Assembly (NCBI GenBank): GCA_964196045.1 | Contig: CAXMRH010000005.1 | Span: 1-9,679, forward strand | DNA length: 9,679 nt | DNA from: SHLQ01 sp964196045 | Lineage (GTDB): Bacteria; Actinomycetota; Acidimicrobiia; Acidimicrobiales; SHLQ01 | Reading direction: 5' to 3' | Part shown: one piece after another, positions 1 through 6,845 of the stretch | How the letters are laid out: every line of letters starts with the position of its first letter | Position numbering within the stretch: the first letter of the stretch is position 1 | Position numbers and translations under genes: made by a program | Notes under the pieces: generated by a model | Seen by the model: the letters and a program-made list of their open reading frames with translations, nothing else | What the model was told of the DNA's origin: nothing | Database searches by the model: none

Positions 1-1
1 G

Positions 2-103
2 ACCCTGATAGCGGTGGCGACGCCGGGCGCTCGCGAGGAGATCAGCGACTTCCTAGACGCTCTCGGACACCAGGTTGAGCGCGACTATCTGGCGGTGCAA
101 TGA
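2..103 (+). CDS. C-terminal fragment of an unidentified protein (possible ACT-type regulatory tail)
   Basis: An open frame enters from the left edge and ends at TGA 101-103, giving about 33 residues. I do not recognise the gene. The visible tail has a strand-helix-strand pattern: a hydrophobic stretch TLIAVATPG, an acidic amphipathic helix around EEISDFLDALG, then HQVERDYLAV. This resembles the last beta-alpha-beta unit of an ACT-type small-molecule-binding domain, such as the C-terminus of short threonine ammonia-lyases, but a fragment this small cannot establish that. Codon use is like that of the neighbouring genes. No clear hairpin with a T run follows the stop, so I cannot place a terminator. 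The next gene starts 71 bases downstream. Confidence 0.55.
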   Translation, partial: TLIAVATPGAREEISDFLDALGHQVERDYLAVQ

Positions 104-162
104 GCCGTATTGTTCTTGACTGATTTTGGCCCATCTGCCAGCCGGCGAGAAGCAAGAGCCAC

Positions 163-168
163 TACCCT
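163..168 (+). promoter_or_regulatory. -10 box of a likely leaderless promoter for the GNAT-like gene
   Basis: TACCCT fits the TANNNT form and lies six bases before the ATG at 175. There is no Shine-Dalgarno sequence in the gap. If transcription starts six to seven bases after the box, the mRNA would begin at or next to the ATG, making it leaderless. No convincing -35 hexamer is visible 16-18 bases upstream. The same arrangement occurs before the exchanger gene and rimO, which raises confidence in this box. Confidence 0.45.
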
Positions 169-174
169 CGACCC

Positions 175-690
175 ATGGTCTCGATCGACACCCGCCCGGC
201 CCAGGCCGACGCAGCAGGTCCGTCGATCCGCCCGTATGCCACTCAGGATTTCGCATGGGCGGTGGCTCTCCTCGAAACAACAGGCGGGCGACACCGGGTG
301 CGTAGAGGCACGGTGGTCGATGTAGCCGTGCTGCCCGGATTGGTTGCAACGAACAACGGTCATCCTTCTAGTCTGCTCACGCTTACCCGACACCGGGACG
401 AACTCGAGATCTCGGTGATCGCCTCCGCCCCCTTCGATGAGTCGCATGCCGGCCTTCTCATCTCCGCAGCGCAAACCTACGCGAGCGAGTCGTGTAGCCG
501 GATGTGGGCGATCTGTTCCAATGCCGACTTCGATGTACAACGAGCGCTTCAGCAAAACGGCTTCCGCCTGTGCACGGTCCGGCCGGGCGCCGTGGACATC
601 GTCGCTCGACGCTCGCCTGAGGGAGTCGTTCGCTCGTTCGGTGGCGTCCCCGTTCACGACGAGGTCGAGTTCGATCTCTTGCGTCCCTGA
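175..690 (+). CDS. GNAT-fold acetyltransferase-like protein with degenerate motifs
   Basis: This 171-residue cytoplasmic protein has the layout of a GCN5-related N-acetyltransferase. It opens with IRPYATQDFAWAVALL (about residues 22-37), followed by the family-like segment DVAVLPGLVA, a central strand pair around LEISVIAS, and a late QQNGFRL segment followed by RPGAVD. It ends in VPVHDEVEFDL, which resembles the ending of a group of actinobacterial GNATs that I recall. Two usual landmarks are missing. The glycine-rich acetyl-CoA loop (Q/R-x-x-G-x-G/A) is replaced by FDESHAGLL. The FY pair before the xxxGF motif, whose Tyr often acts as general acid, reads AL. The ATG at 175 is the only usable start, because the frame has a stop at 121-123 and no ATG, GTG or TTG in between. 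The substrate is unknown. It may have low activity or may bind a ligand without catalysis. SURF1 follows after 12 bases, so co-transcription is likely. Confidence 0.75.
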   Translation: MVSIDTRPAQADAAGPSIRPYATQDFAWAVALLETTGGRHRVRRGTVVDVAVLPGLVATNNGHPSSLLTLTRHRDELEISVIASAPFDESHAGLLISAAQTYASESCSRMWAICSNADFDVQRALQQNGFRLCTVRPGAVDIVARRSPEGVVRSFGGVPVHDEVEFDLLRP

Positions 691-702
691 GACTGGCTTT
701 CG

Positions 703-1467
703 ATGTTCCTCACTCCACGCTGGATCGCGTCTCATCTGTTCGCTGCCTCGATGATCGTCGCGTTCGTCGGCGCGGGATTGTGGCAGGTCGAGCGCTTGGG
801 CGAGAGGCAGGATGAAAACGATCTCGTTGAGTTGCGCATGGGGGTTGCCGAAGCCTACGAAACGCTGCTCGCCGTAGATTCGGACGAGCTGGAGTTTCGT
901 CGCATCGTTGTAGAGGGATCGTTCGACGCCACCGCAGAGATCTTGATTGCGAACCGCAGCGATGAGGGAACGCCCGGCTTCTGGCAATGGACCAATTTCG
1001 TCACCACCAGCGGCGACGACCTGTTGGTCAATCGAGGATTCGTGACTCGTGCCGTGGTCTTGGAGACCGAAGGCGTACCACCGCTCGCCGATGCGCGTCC
1101 AACGACCGGCGTTGTCACGATCGAGGGGCTGCTGCGGCGTGGGCTCGACGGGGGTCGAGTGGCGACCAACGGCGATCAATTGAGCCGCCCAGATGCTCTC
1201 CAGGCGGTCGAGATCCTGGGCCTGAGTCCATCACTCGACGCGTCGCTTTACATCGAGCTCGATGCGCAGGATCCGCCTCGTGCCACGCCCATCCCGCGGC
1301 CCGTGCCCCCTCCGGATCTCAGGGATGGGCCGCATTTAAGTTATGCATTTCAGTGGTTTACGTTCGCACTCATTGGCGCCATTGGTTATGCGGCAATCCT
1401 CTTGCGGATACGTCGCGGCGACCAGGCGAGAGGTGATGTTCCCCACGGCATCGAGGCCAGCGCGTGA
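703..1467 (+). CDS. SURF1-family cytochrome c oxidase assembly protein
   Basis: SURF1 proteins are inner-membrane factors that help assemble haem-copper oxidases, probably by aiding haem a delivery to subunit I. This 254-residue protein shows the family layout. The N-terminus FLTPRWIASHLF leads into a first membrane helix (about 9-26), which is followed at once by the signature GLWQVERL (W27, Q28, R31). A soluble extracytoplasmic domain of about 180 residues follows, with VNRGFV inside it. The second membrane helix (about 213-235) starts with the hallmark HLSYAFQWFTFA at residue 211. A short charged tail of about 18 residues ends the protein. Length and both signatures are normal for bacterial SURF1. 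The ATG at 703 puts the first helix in the usual place, although no Shine-Dalgarno sequence precedes it. It probably depends on transcription from the GNAT-like gene. No oxidase subunit or haem synthesis gene is visible nearby. Confidence 0.93.
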   Translation: MFLTPRWIASHLFAASMIVAFVGAGLWQVERLGERQDENDLVELRMGVAEAYETLLAVDSDELEFRRIVVEGSFDATAEILIANRSDEGTPGFWQWTNFVTTSGDDLLVNRGFVTRAVVLETEGVPPLADARPTTGVVTIEGLLRRGLDGGRVATNGDQLSRPDALQAVEILGLSPSLDASLYIELDAQDPPRATPIPRPVPPPDLRDGPHLSYAFQWFTFALIGAIGYAAILLRIRRGDQARGDVPHGIEASA

Positions 1468-1485
1468 GCCTCGCCGCCTGACGTG

Positions 1486-1507
1486 TAGCCTTTTGTCCAA
1501 AGGAGGG
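1486..1507 (+). promoter_or_regulatory. Candidate dapA promoter -10 box and strong ribosome binding site
   Basis: The 43-base gap after SURF1 holds TAGCCT (1486-1491), a TANNNT-type -10 box, and then AAAGGAGGG (1499-1507), a near-perfect Shine-Dalgarno sequence four to five bases before the ATG at 1511. If transcription starts at the adenines near 1499-1500, the leader would be only about 11-12 bases long. This is the only strong Shine-Dalgarno sequence in the window, and it fixes the dapA start even though the open frame extends further upstream. The -10 call is tentative because no clear -35 element is visible. Confidence 0.5.
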
Positions 1508-1510
1508 CAG

Positions 1511-2398
1511 ATGGCCCGTTTCGGAAACGTACTTACCGCAATGGCCACGCCATTTGCCGCGGACGACTCTCTCGACCTCGAGGGCGCTCAGACACTTGCT
1601 CGGTGGCTCGTCGCCAACGGCAACGATGGCCTCGTCATCGCAGGAACAACTGGCGAAAGTCCCACACTGACCCACGATGAACAGATCGACCTGATTGCAG
1701 CCGTCGTCGAAGCTGTCGACGTGCCGGTCATTGCGGGCACCGGCAGTAATGACACACGAGCAGCGATCGAACTCACAGAGCGGGCCACAGAAGCCGGCGC
1801 TGATGCGATCCTTTCCGTGACCCCGTATTACAACCGCCCTTCACAAGAGGGCCTGCTCGCTCATTTCCGAGCGATCTCCGCATCAACCGACCTGCCGATC
1901 GTCCTCTACGATATTCCGGGGCGGACTGGTCGCAAGATAGACACCGAGAACCTCATCCTGCTTGCCCAGGAGCCCAACATCGTCGCTCTGAAAGACGCTG
2001 CCGGGAATCCGGGCGAAACAGCGATCGTTGTCGCGGAGACGGCTGAGGACTTCGATGTCTACAGCGGAGATGACAGCCTCACCTTGCCACTTTTGGCAGT
2101 GGGCGGCTGTGGCGTCATCGGTGTGGCCACGCACTGGGTTGGCGTCGAGGCCAGCGCAATGATCTCGGCCTTCCTCGCTGGCGATGTTGCCGAGGCCAGT
2201 CGGATCAACCAGAATCTCCTCGCGTCGTGGGACATCGAAACAGGTGATCTTCGGCCGAATCCGATTCCGACGAAGGTCATGCTTCGCTTGCTGGGACTGC
2301 CCGGTGGCGCTTGTCGTTTGCCGATGGGACCTGAACCCGCAGGGCTCGAAGATCTCGCTCGAAAGGTTCTCTCGAACCTTGGACGGGCTGGATTCTGA
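1511..2398 (+). CDS. dapA: 4-hydroxy-tetrahydrodipicolinate synthase
   Basis: DapA condenses pyruvate with L-aspartate semialdehyde, the first committed step to diaminopimelate and lysine, in the cytoplasm. The 295-residue protein is a normal-length TIM barrel of the DapA/NAL family. The key residues fall at the same numbers as in the E. coli enzyme: the pyruvate-binding pair T46-T47 in GTTGES is shifted by two, but Y107 in TPYYN, Y133 and R138 in LYDIPGRTG, and the Schiff-base lysine K161 in ALKDAAGN all match. The retained R138, which binds the semialdehyde carboxylate, supports DapA over the related aldolases N-acetylneuraminate lyase and KDG aldolase. The start is set by the strong Shine-Dalgarno sequence at 1501-1507. 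The stop codon shares one base with the rnj start (TGATG), so the two are probably translated in a coupled way. The dapA-rnj pairing is common in Actinobacteria. Confidence 0.96.
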   Translation: MARFGNVLTAMATPFAADDSLDLEGAQTLARWLVANGNDGLVIAGTTGESPTLTHDEQIDLIAAVVEAVDVPVIAGTGSNDTRAAIELTERATEAGADAILSVTPYYNRPSQEGLLAHFRAISASTDLPIVLYDIPGRTGRKIDTENLILLAQEPNIVALKDAAGNPGETAIVVAETAEDFDVYSGDDSLTLPLLAVGGCGVIGVATHWVGVEASAMISAFLAGDVAEASRINQNLLASWDIETGDLRPNPIPTKVMLRLLGLPGGACRLPMGPEPAGLEDLARKVLSNLGRAGF

Positions 2399-4083
2399 TG
2401 GCCGAACCGGTTCGAATCACATTCCTTGGCGGCCTCGGCGACATCGGGCGAAACTGCGCGGTCCTCGAGTCGAACAATCGATTGGTCATTCTCGATTGTG
2501 GACAGATGTTCTCCGACGAGACTCAGCCGGGCGTCGAATCCATCATCCCGGACTTCACCTACCTCGTAGACAACGCGGACCGCATCGACGGCTGCATCGT
2601 CACCCATGCCCACGAGGATCACATTGGCGGGTTGACATATCTGCTCGAGGCCATCCCGGGCCTGGAGCTCGACTTCTACGGCACGCCGTTCACACTTGGC
2701 CTCGTGCGACACAAACTGGGTGAGCGCAATCTGCAAAAACGTGCGACCCTTCACACGATCAACGATGGCGACCGGCGCAAGATCGGGCCATTCGACTGTG
2801 AGTTTCTACCCGTCACACACTCGACCCCATCCGGGCTGATAACGGCGTTCACGACTCCTCAAGGCATCATCCTCCACTCGAGTGACTTCAAGCTCGATCA
2901 CACGCCCGTCGATGGACGTCTCACGGATCTCCCCCGCATTGGAGCGCTGTCCACGGATCCAGGGATCCGCCTGCTCCTTGCCGATTCGACCAATGCGAAC
3001 TCACCCGGCCAGTCCACCTCGGAGTCCGAGGTCGGGGGCGTGTTGCGGAGCATCTTCCACGAACACCGAAACCAGCGGATCATCGTTGGCGCATTCGCAA
3101 GCCACATTCATCGTGTCCAACAGATCGCCGAAGTGGCCATGGAGCAGGATCGAACGATCGTGACCCTTGGTCGATCCATGAAACGAAACGTGGCGCTTGC
3201 AAGAGATCTCGGTCTGCTGTCGATCCCCGATCGAAGCATCGTAGACATCGCTGACGCCGACGAGATCGACCCGGTCAAGACGTGCATCATCTCCACAGGA
3301 AGTCAGGGAGAGCCGAGGTCGGCGCTCACGTTGATGGCGACGGGAGACAGTCGTTGGATAACGATCGGTCCGACCGACACGATCGTGTTCAGCTCACATC
3401 CGATCCCAGGAAATGAAGCTGCGGTCGGGCGAGTGCGCTCGGGCCTCGCACGCCAGGGGGCGACGATCGTTCACTCAGGGCAGGTCGACGTACACACGAC
3501 CGGCCACGGCAAACAACAGGAGCTGTTGGCGCTTCATGCGGTTGCGAACCCAGACCTATTCGTGCCGGTCCACGGTGAATACGAACATCTCCTGGGTCAC
3601 GCGGACCTGGCGGTACGCAGAGGAATGGACCCGCGGAACGTCGTGGTTGCCACCGACGGTGATCAACTGCTTCTGACCGACGAGGGCATCAGTAAAGATG
3701 GCCAGGTTTCTGGTGCATACATCTACATGGACGGATCGGCGCATGCGTTGAGCATGAGTGTTCTCGAAGAACGGCTGTTGCTCGGACAGGCCGGGTTCGT
3801 CACGGTGATTACCGAAGTGGATCTGGAAACGCGCGAGATCGTCTTCGGTCCCGTGGTCGAATCGCGGGGTTGGGCTGCCGATGCTGAACGCTTCGACCTG
3901 CAGTCGGGTGCGGCTACGGAAGCTCGGCAGGCCATCGAGGAAGTACTCCAGGGATCAGGCGATGTGCGGGACCTCGAACGGGTGAGCCGCCGTTCTGTCG
4001 GAAGGTATGTGGCAGCCGCAACCAGGCGTCGACCGGTCATTGTGCCGATCGTCCGGGCGTACACACCCGCCAAGGACCAGTAG
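2398..4083 (+). CDS. rnj: Ribonuclease J (beta-CASP metallo-beta-lactamase nuclease)
   Basis: RNase J is a zinc-dependent endonuclease and 5'-3' exonuclease used in mRNA decay and in maturation of rRNA and other RNAs. The 561-residue protein has the full layout. The metallo-beta-lactamase core shows HAHEDH (H70, H72, D74, H75), PVTHSTP (H141) and HSSDFKLD (D163). The inserted beta-CASP domain shows ASHIHRVQQ and STGSQGEP. The core then resumes with SSHPIPGNE, the late motif TTGHGKQQE and PVHGEYEHL. The C-terminal domain of about 100 residues, important for dimers in known RNase J, is complete and ends in RRRPVIVPIV. In the late motif, T-G-H-G-K replaces the more usual S-G-H-G/A-S, but the catalytic histidine is kept. 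The ATG at 2398 overlaps the dapA stop, and no alternative start looks better. Transcription is probably from the dapA promoter. Confidence 0.96.
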   Translation: MAEPVRITFLGGLGDIGRNCAVLESNNRLVILDCGQMFSDETQPGVESIIPDFTYLVDNADRIDGCIVTHAHEDHIGGLTYLLEAIPGLELDFYGTPFTLGLVRHKLGERNLQKRATLHTINDGDRRKIGPFDCEFLPVTHSTPSGLITAFTTPQGIILHSSDFKLDHTPVDGRLTDLPRIGALSTDPGIRLLLADSTNANSPGQSTSESEVGGVLRSIFHEHRNQRIIVGAFASHIHRVQQIAEVAMEQDRTIVTLGRSMKRNVALARDLGLLSIPDRSIVDIADADEIDPVKTCIISTGSQGEPRSALTLMATGDSRWITIGPTDTIVFSSHPIPGNEAAVGRVRSGLARQGATIVHSGQVDVHTTGHGKQQELLALHAVANPDLFVPVHGEYEHLLGHADLAVRRGMDPRNVVVATDGDQLLLTDEGISKDGQVSGAYIYMDGSAHALSMSVLEERLLLGQAGFVTVITEVDLETREIVFGPVVESRGWAADAERFDLQSGAATEARQAIEEVLQGSGDVRDLERVSRRSVGRYVAAATRRRPVIVPIVRAYTPAKDQ

Positions 4084-4105
4084 GCCGCAACAGGCGACGC
4101 AGACA

Positions 4106-4175
4106 CCGCGGAGCGCCTTCATACAGCCGAGAGTGCCTTCACATAGCGCGCGAACACCTTGACTCAGCGCGCGAA
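4106..4175 (+). repeat. Three imperfect tandem repeats with a period of about 21 bp before ftsK
   Basis: Units at 4106-4126, 4127-4146 and 4147-4167 share the pattern C-rich start, then CCTT(C/G)A, then a four-base spacer ending in CAG or TAG. A partial fourth unit begins at 4168 with the same CGCGCGAA as the third. The CCTTSA cores begin at 4116, 4136 and 4157, that is 20 and 21 bases apart, close to two helical turns. AGCGCGCGAA occurs twice exactly, at 4145-4154 and 4166-4175. The repeats lie in the gap after rnj, and the third overlaps a TTGACT hexamer. This could be an operator array for ftsK or decayed sequence. The CGCGCG copies could also pair as a six-base stem, but no T run follows, so I do not call a terminator. 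Confidence 0.5.
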
Positions 4176-4209
4176 ATGACCTGTTCTTGTCTCCCAGCTC
4201 CACTAGTGT
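4159..4209 (+). promoter_or_regulatory. Promoter candidates for ftsK
   Basis: Two overlapping options are visible. TTGACT (4159-4164) matches the -35 consensus at five of six bases and is followed after 17 bases by the poor -10 match TGTTCT (4182-4187). Further down, TAGTGT (4204-4209) is a TANNNT-type -10 box ten bases before the GTG at 4220. This would give a leaderless or nearly leaderless transcript, like other genes here but with slightly longer spacing. No Shine-Dalgarno sequence lies before the GTG. I slightly favour the second box; both may be used. Confidence 0.35.
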
Positions 4210-4219
4210 TGGCAGCACT

Positions 4220-6826
4220 GTGGCAACAAATTCGAAGACCTCCACCTCTCGTTCGCGCGCGGCTAAACGACCAACTCGGTCGCGAGCCACCTCAGCGAAG
4301 ACCGCACGAGGTCGTGCACCAGCCAAAGGTCGGCCAGCGCGCCGCAAGACCGTCGCACGCCCATCGCTCGCTCAGACGCTGCGAGAAGCGCTGGACGGGC
4401 GCGGCGCGGACCTTCTCGGCCTCTTCCTGATCGTCCTTGGTGCCCTGGGCGCTCTCGGTATGTACACCACGACATCGGGGCTGTTGGGACAGGCCTTCGA
4501 TGAAGGCTTTGGATGGCTGATGGGTGTCTTTCGTTACCTGGCGCCGTTTGTCATCGTGGCTGCTGGGGTCGGTGTCATTCGCCGTGGCGGACAACCACAT
4601 GCACTGCCGCCACACTTTGTCGTAGGCGGGCTCGCAGCTGTCGTTTCAACGACGGGTCTGGTTCATCTCGCGGGCGACAGTCCGACCTGGGGCAGCACCG
4701 TCGAGGAGCTTTCCGGCGCTGGCGGCATGCTCGGTCTAGTGATCGGTGGTCCGTTGCTCGCAATTGCGAGTTTCTGGGGGGCCATGCTGATTCTCGTGGC
4801 CGTTGGTGTCGGTGGATTGATCGTGATGACCGGTGTCTCCCTTCACTCGATCATGCAGTGGACTGCTCGCCGCGCCCGACCTATTGCGGGCGCTGCAGCG
4901 AGTGGCACGCGCTCGCTGTTCGTGATGGATCGTGATCAGTCGGTCATCGACCTCCGCGACGATCCTGCGGCTGAGCCGTCGGTGCACATCGGTGGCCGTG
5001 ACGATTCGTTCATCGACGATGCCGGTGACGGGCTTGACGCAACGATCGAAATTCCCGTTCCACCCCTTGAGCCAGATGCAAAGGGGTCGAATTCCGAGGA
5101 CAACGAGGTCGCACCCAGCGAATTCTTCGACCAAGACAAGGCAACGCCTGCACCAACTGTCATCGTCCCCAACCTCGCGATCGAACCACAACAACTCGAG
5201 ACCGAACTCGCGGTGATGACTCAGGGTGACCGAGCCTGGGTACTTCCTTCGATGTCGATGTTGTCCCGGTCGGACTCCCAAGACGTCGATCAGGAGGCCG
5301 TGATCGCCCGAGGCCGGATCCTCGAACGGGCCCTCGCAGAACACGGCGTCGAGACCAGGCTCATCAACATGGTCGTCGGTCCGACCGTGACACGATTCGA
5401 ACTCGAACTGGGCCTCGGCGTGAAGGTCGCCAGGGTCAAGAACCTCAGCGACGACATCGCGTATGCCATGGCGTCTCCCGACGTGCGCATCATCGCCCCG
5501 ATCCCGGGAAAACAAGCGATCGGCGTCGAAGTCCCGAACGAGGACCGTCAGATCATCGCCGTTGGTGACATCCTCGCTTCGCCCGAAGCTCGAAAGGCAT
5601 CGGGGCCCATGGAGGTCGCCATCGGCCGCGATATCAACGGCAAGTCGCTCCTGGCGGATCTCTCGAAAATGCCACACACACTCGTCGCTGGTGCAACGGG
5701 AGCTGGCAAGTCGTCGGGGATCAACTCGATCATCACCTCACTGTTGATGCGCAATACGCCTGACGACGTTCGGATGATCCTGATCGACCCAAAACGTGTC
5801 GAGATGACACAGTACGAACGAATCCCACACCTGCTCACACAGCCGGTCACCGACCCGAAGAAGGCCGCCAACGCCCTTGCGTGGGCGGTACGCGAAATGG
5901 AACGCAGATACGAACTCCTCGAGGAATGCCACTTTCGTGACATCGGCGGCTACAACGACGCGTTCGACAAAGGCAAGGTCAAGGCCAAGAAGGGCGAACT
6001 CGGCCCCGACGGCGAGCCGCGACAATTCAAACGACTTCCGTACATCCTCCTCGTCGTCGACGAGCTTGCGGACCTGATGATGGTGGCCGCACGAGATGTC
6101 GAGGACTCGATCGTCCGAATCGGACAGAAGGCGCGTGCGGTGGGAATCCACATGGTCATTGCGACACAACGTCCATCCGTCGATGTCATTACCGGTCTTA
6201 TCAAAGCGAACGTGCCTGCTCGGATCGCCTATGCGGTCTCGAGCATGCAGGACAGCCGTGTGATCCTTGGCTCGCCCGGAGCAGAACGCCTGGTGGGTAA
6301 GGGCGACATGTTGTTCCAAGACCCGACCAGCTCCACGCCGTTGCGTCTCCAGGGCGCATGGGTCGAGGAGTCCGAGGTGAAGAAAGTGGTCGATCACTGG
6401 CGACAGCAAGGGTTCGACGAGATGTCGTCAGCAGAGACCGAGGTGCTCGGAGTGGACCCGAGTACACCGACGGCTGTCCAATCGACTGCCGCCGCCGGGC
6501 TATCTTTAGGCCCACGCACCACGCCTGATCTCCGGGGGATGCCCGGGATCGCATCACCGGCGCCGGCAGGCGATTCGATCACCGCGGACCGTCAAGGTGA
6601 TGACGACACGGACGATCTGATGTGGCAGGCGATGGAGCTCGTGGTGTCTTCTGGCCTTGGGTCGACCTCGATGCTGCAACGCAAACTACGCGTGGGCTTC
6701 TCGCGCGCTGGGCGAATCATGGACGAGCTCGAGCTGAAGGGCATCGTCGGGCCAAGCGAAGGATCAAAGGCGCGTGAGGTCTTACTGACGGTCGATCAGC
6801 TACACGAGCTGCGCGGCGGGTCCTGA
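4220..6826 (+). CDS. ftsK: DNA translocase FtsK/SpoIIIE, membrane-anchored
   Basis: FtsK is a septum-located hexameric ATPase that pumps double-stranded DNA to clear and resolve chromosome termini during division. From GTG 4220 the protein has 868 residues. A basic, Ser/Thr-rich tail (1-49) precedes four or five membrane helices (about 65-82, 100-120, 133-151, 170-206). An acidic, low-complexity linker runs to about residue 330. The motor opens with WVLPSMSML at 340 and carries Walker A GATGAGKS (491-498, K497) and Walker B LLVVDEL (D614, E615), plus IATQRPSVDVITG. A second linker leads to the winged-helix gamma domain (798-866, MLQRKLRVGFSRAGRIMDELE), which reads oriented DNA sites and contacts XerD in studied homologues. 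An in-frame TTG at 4187 would add 11 residues, but it lies upstream of the TAGTGT box and has no ribosome site, so I prefer GTG. The linker is much shorter than in E. coli FtsK, as is usual outside Proteobacteria. Confidence 0.95.
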   Translation: MATNSKTSTSRSRAAKRPTRSRATSAKTARGRAPAKGRPARRKTVARPSLAQTLREALDGRGADLLGLFLIVLGALGALGMYTTTSGLLGQAFDEGFGWLMGVFRYLAPFVIVAAGVGVIRRGGQPHALPPHFVVGGLAAVVSTTGLVHLAGDSPTWGSTVEELSGAGGMLGLVIGGPLLAIASFWGAMLILVAVGVGGLIVMTGVSLHSIMQWTARRARPIAGAAASGTRSLFVMDRDQSVIDLRDDPAAEPSVHIGGRDDSFIDDAGDGLDATIEIPVPPLEPDAKGSNSEDNEVAPSEFFDQDKATPAPTVIVPNLAIEPQQLETELAVMTQGDRAWVLPSMSMLSRSDSQDVDQEAVIARGRILERALAEHGVETRLINMVVGPTVTRFELELGLGVKVARVKNLSDDIAYAMASPDVRIIAPIPGKQAIGVEVPNEDRQIIAVGDILASPEARKASGPMEVAIGRDINGKSLLADLSKMPHTLVAGATGAGKSSGINSIITSLLMRNTPDDVRMILIDPKRVEMTQYERIPHLLTQPVTDPKKAANALAWAVREMERRYELLEECHFRDIGGYNDAFDKGKVKAKKGELGPDGEPRQFKRLPYILLVVDELADLMMVAARDVEDSIVRIGQKARAVGIHMVIATQRPSVDVITGLIKANVPARIAYAVSSMQDSRVILGSPGAERLVGKGDMLFQDPTSSTPLRLQGAWVEESEVKKVVDHWRQQGFDEMSSAETEVLGVDPSTPTAVQSTAAAGLSLGPRTTPDLRGMPGIASPAPAGDSITADRQGDDDTDDLMWQAMELVVSSGLGSTSMLQRKLRVGFSRAGRIMDELELKGIVGPSEGSKAREVLLTVDQLHELRGGS

Positions 6827-6832
6827 CACCGG

Positions 6833-6838
6833 CATACT
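6833..6838 (+). promoter_or_regulatory. -10 box of a likely leaderless promoter for the CaCA exchanger
   Basis: CATACT differs from the TANNNT form only in its first base and from TATACT by one base. It lies seven bases before the GTG at 6846. The whole gap between the ftsK stop and this GTG is 19 bases and has no Shine-Dalgarno sequence, so a leaderless start is the simplest reading. Readthrough from ftsK is also possible. No -35 element is evident. Confidence 0.45.
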
Positions 6839-6845
6839 CTCCTCC

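Noticed and set aside
100..123. A seven-codon ORF (MSRIVLD) whose ATG overlaps the stop of the upstream partial gene
   Set aside because: An ATGA overlap looks suggestive of coupling, but seven codons with no ribosome site, no hairpin and no regulatory codon pattern are well within chance.
85..1179. A 364-codon open frame on the - strand opposite the GNAT-like and SURF1 genes
   Set aside because: It runs antisense to two genes with clear family signatures. Its translation has no recognisable domain and is rich in charged residues, as is typical of antisense frames in GC-rich DNA. It has no ribosome site or promoter that I can see.
1343..1510. N-terminal extension of the dapA frame starting at ATG 1343
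   Set aside because: It overlaps the end of SURF1. The strong Shine-Dalgarno sequence at 1501-1507 and the standard DapA N-terminus both place the start at 1511, and the catalytic residues then match family numbering.
4145..4175. CGCGCG pairs after rnj as a possible intrinsic terminator stem
   Set aside because: The six-base stem would have a 15-base loop and is followed by mixed sequence, not a T run. The copies are better explained as direct repeats within the 21-bp array.
4182..4189. TGTTCTTG before ftsK, also present at 111-118 before the GNAT-like gene
   Set aside because: Only eight bases are shared, and their distance to the -10 boxes differs (about 45 versus 15 bases), so a shared operator is not supported.
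4736..5677. A 313-codon open frame on the - strand inside ftsK
   Set aside because: It lies fully inside the confirmed ftsK coding region, and its translation shows the His/Asp/Arg-rich composition of a shadow frame.
5738..6409. A 223-codon open frame on the - strand inside the ftsK motor region
   Set aside because: It is antisense to the Walker A/B motor region and shows no domain or expression signal.
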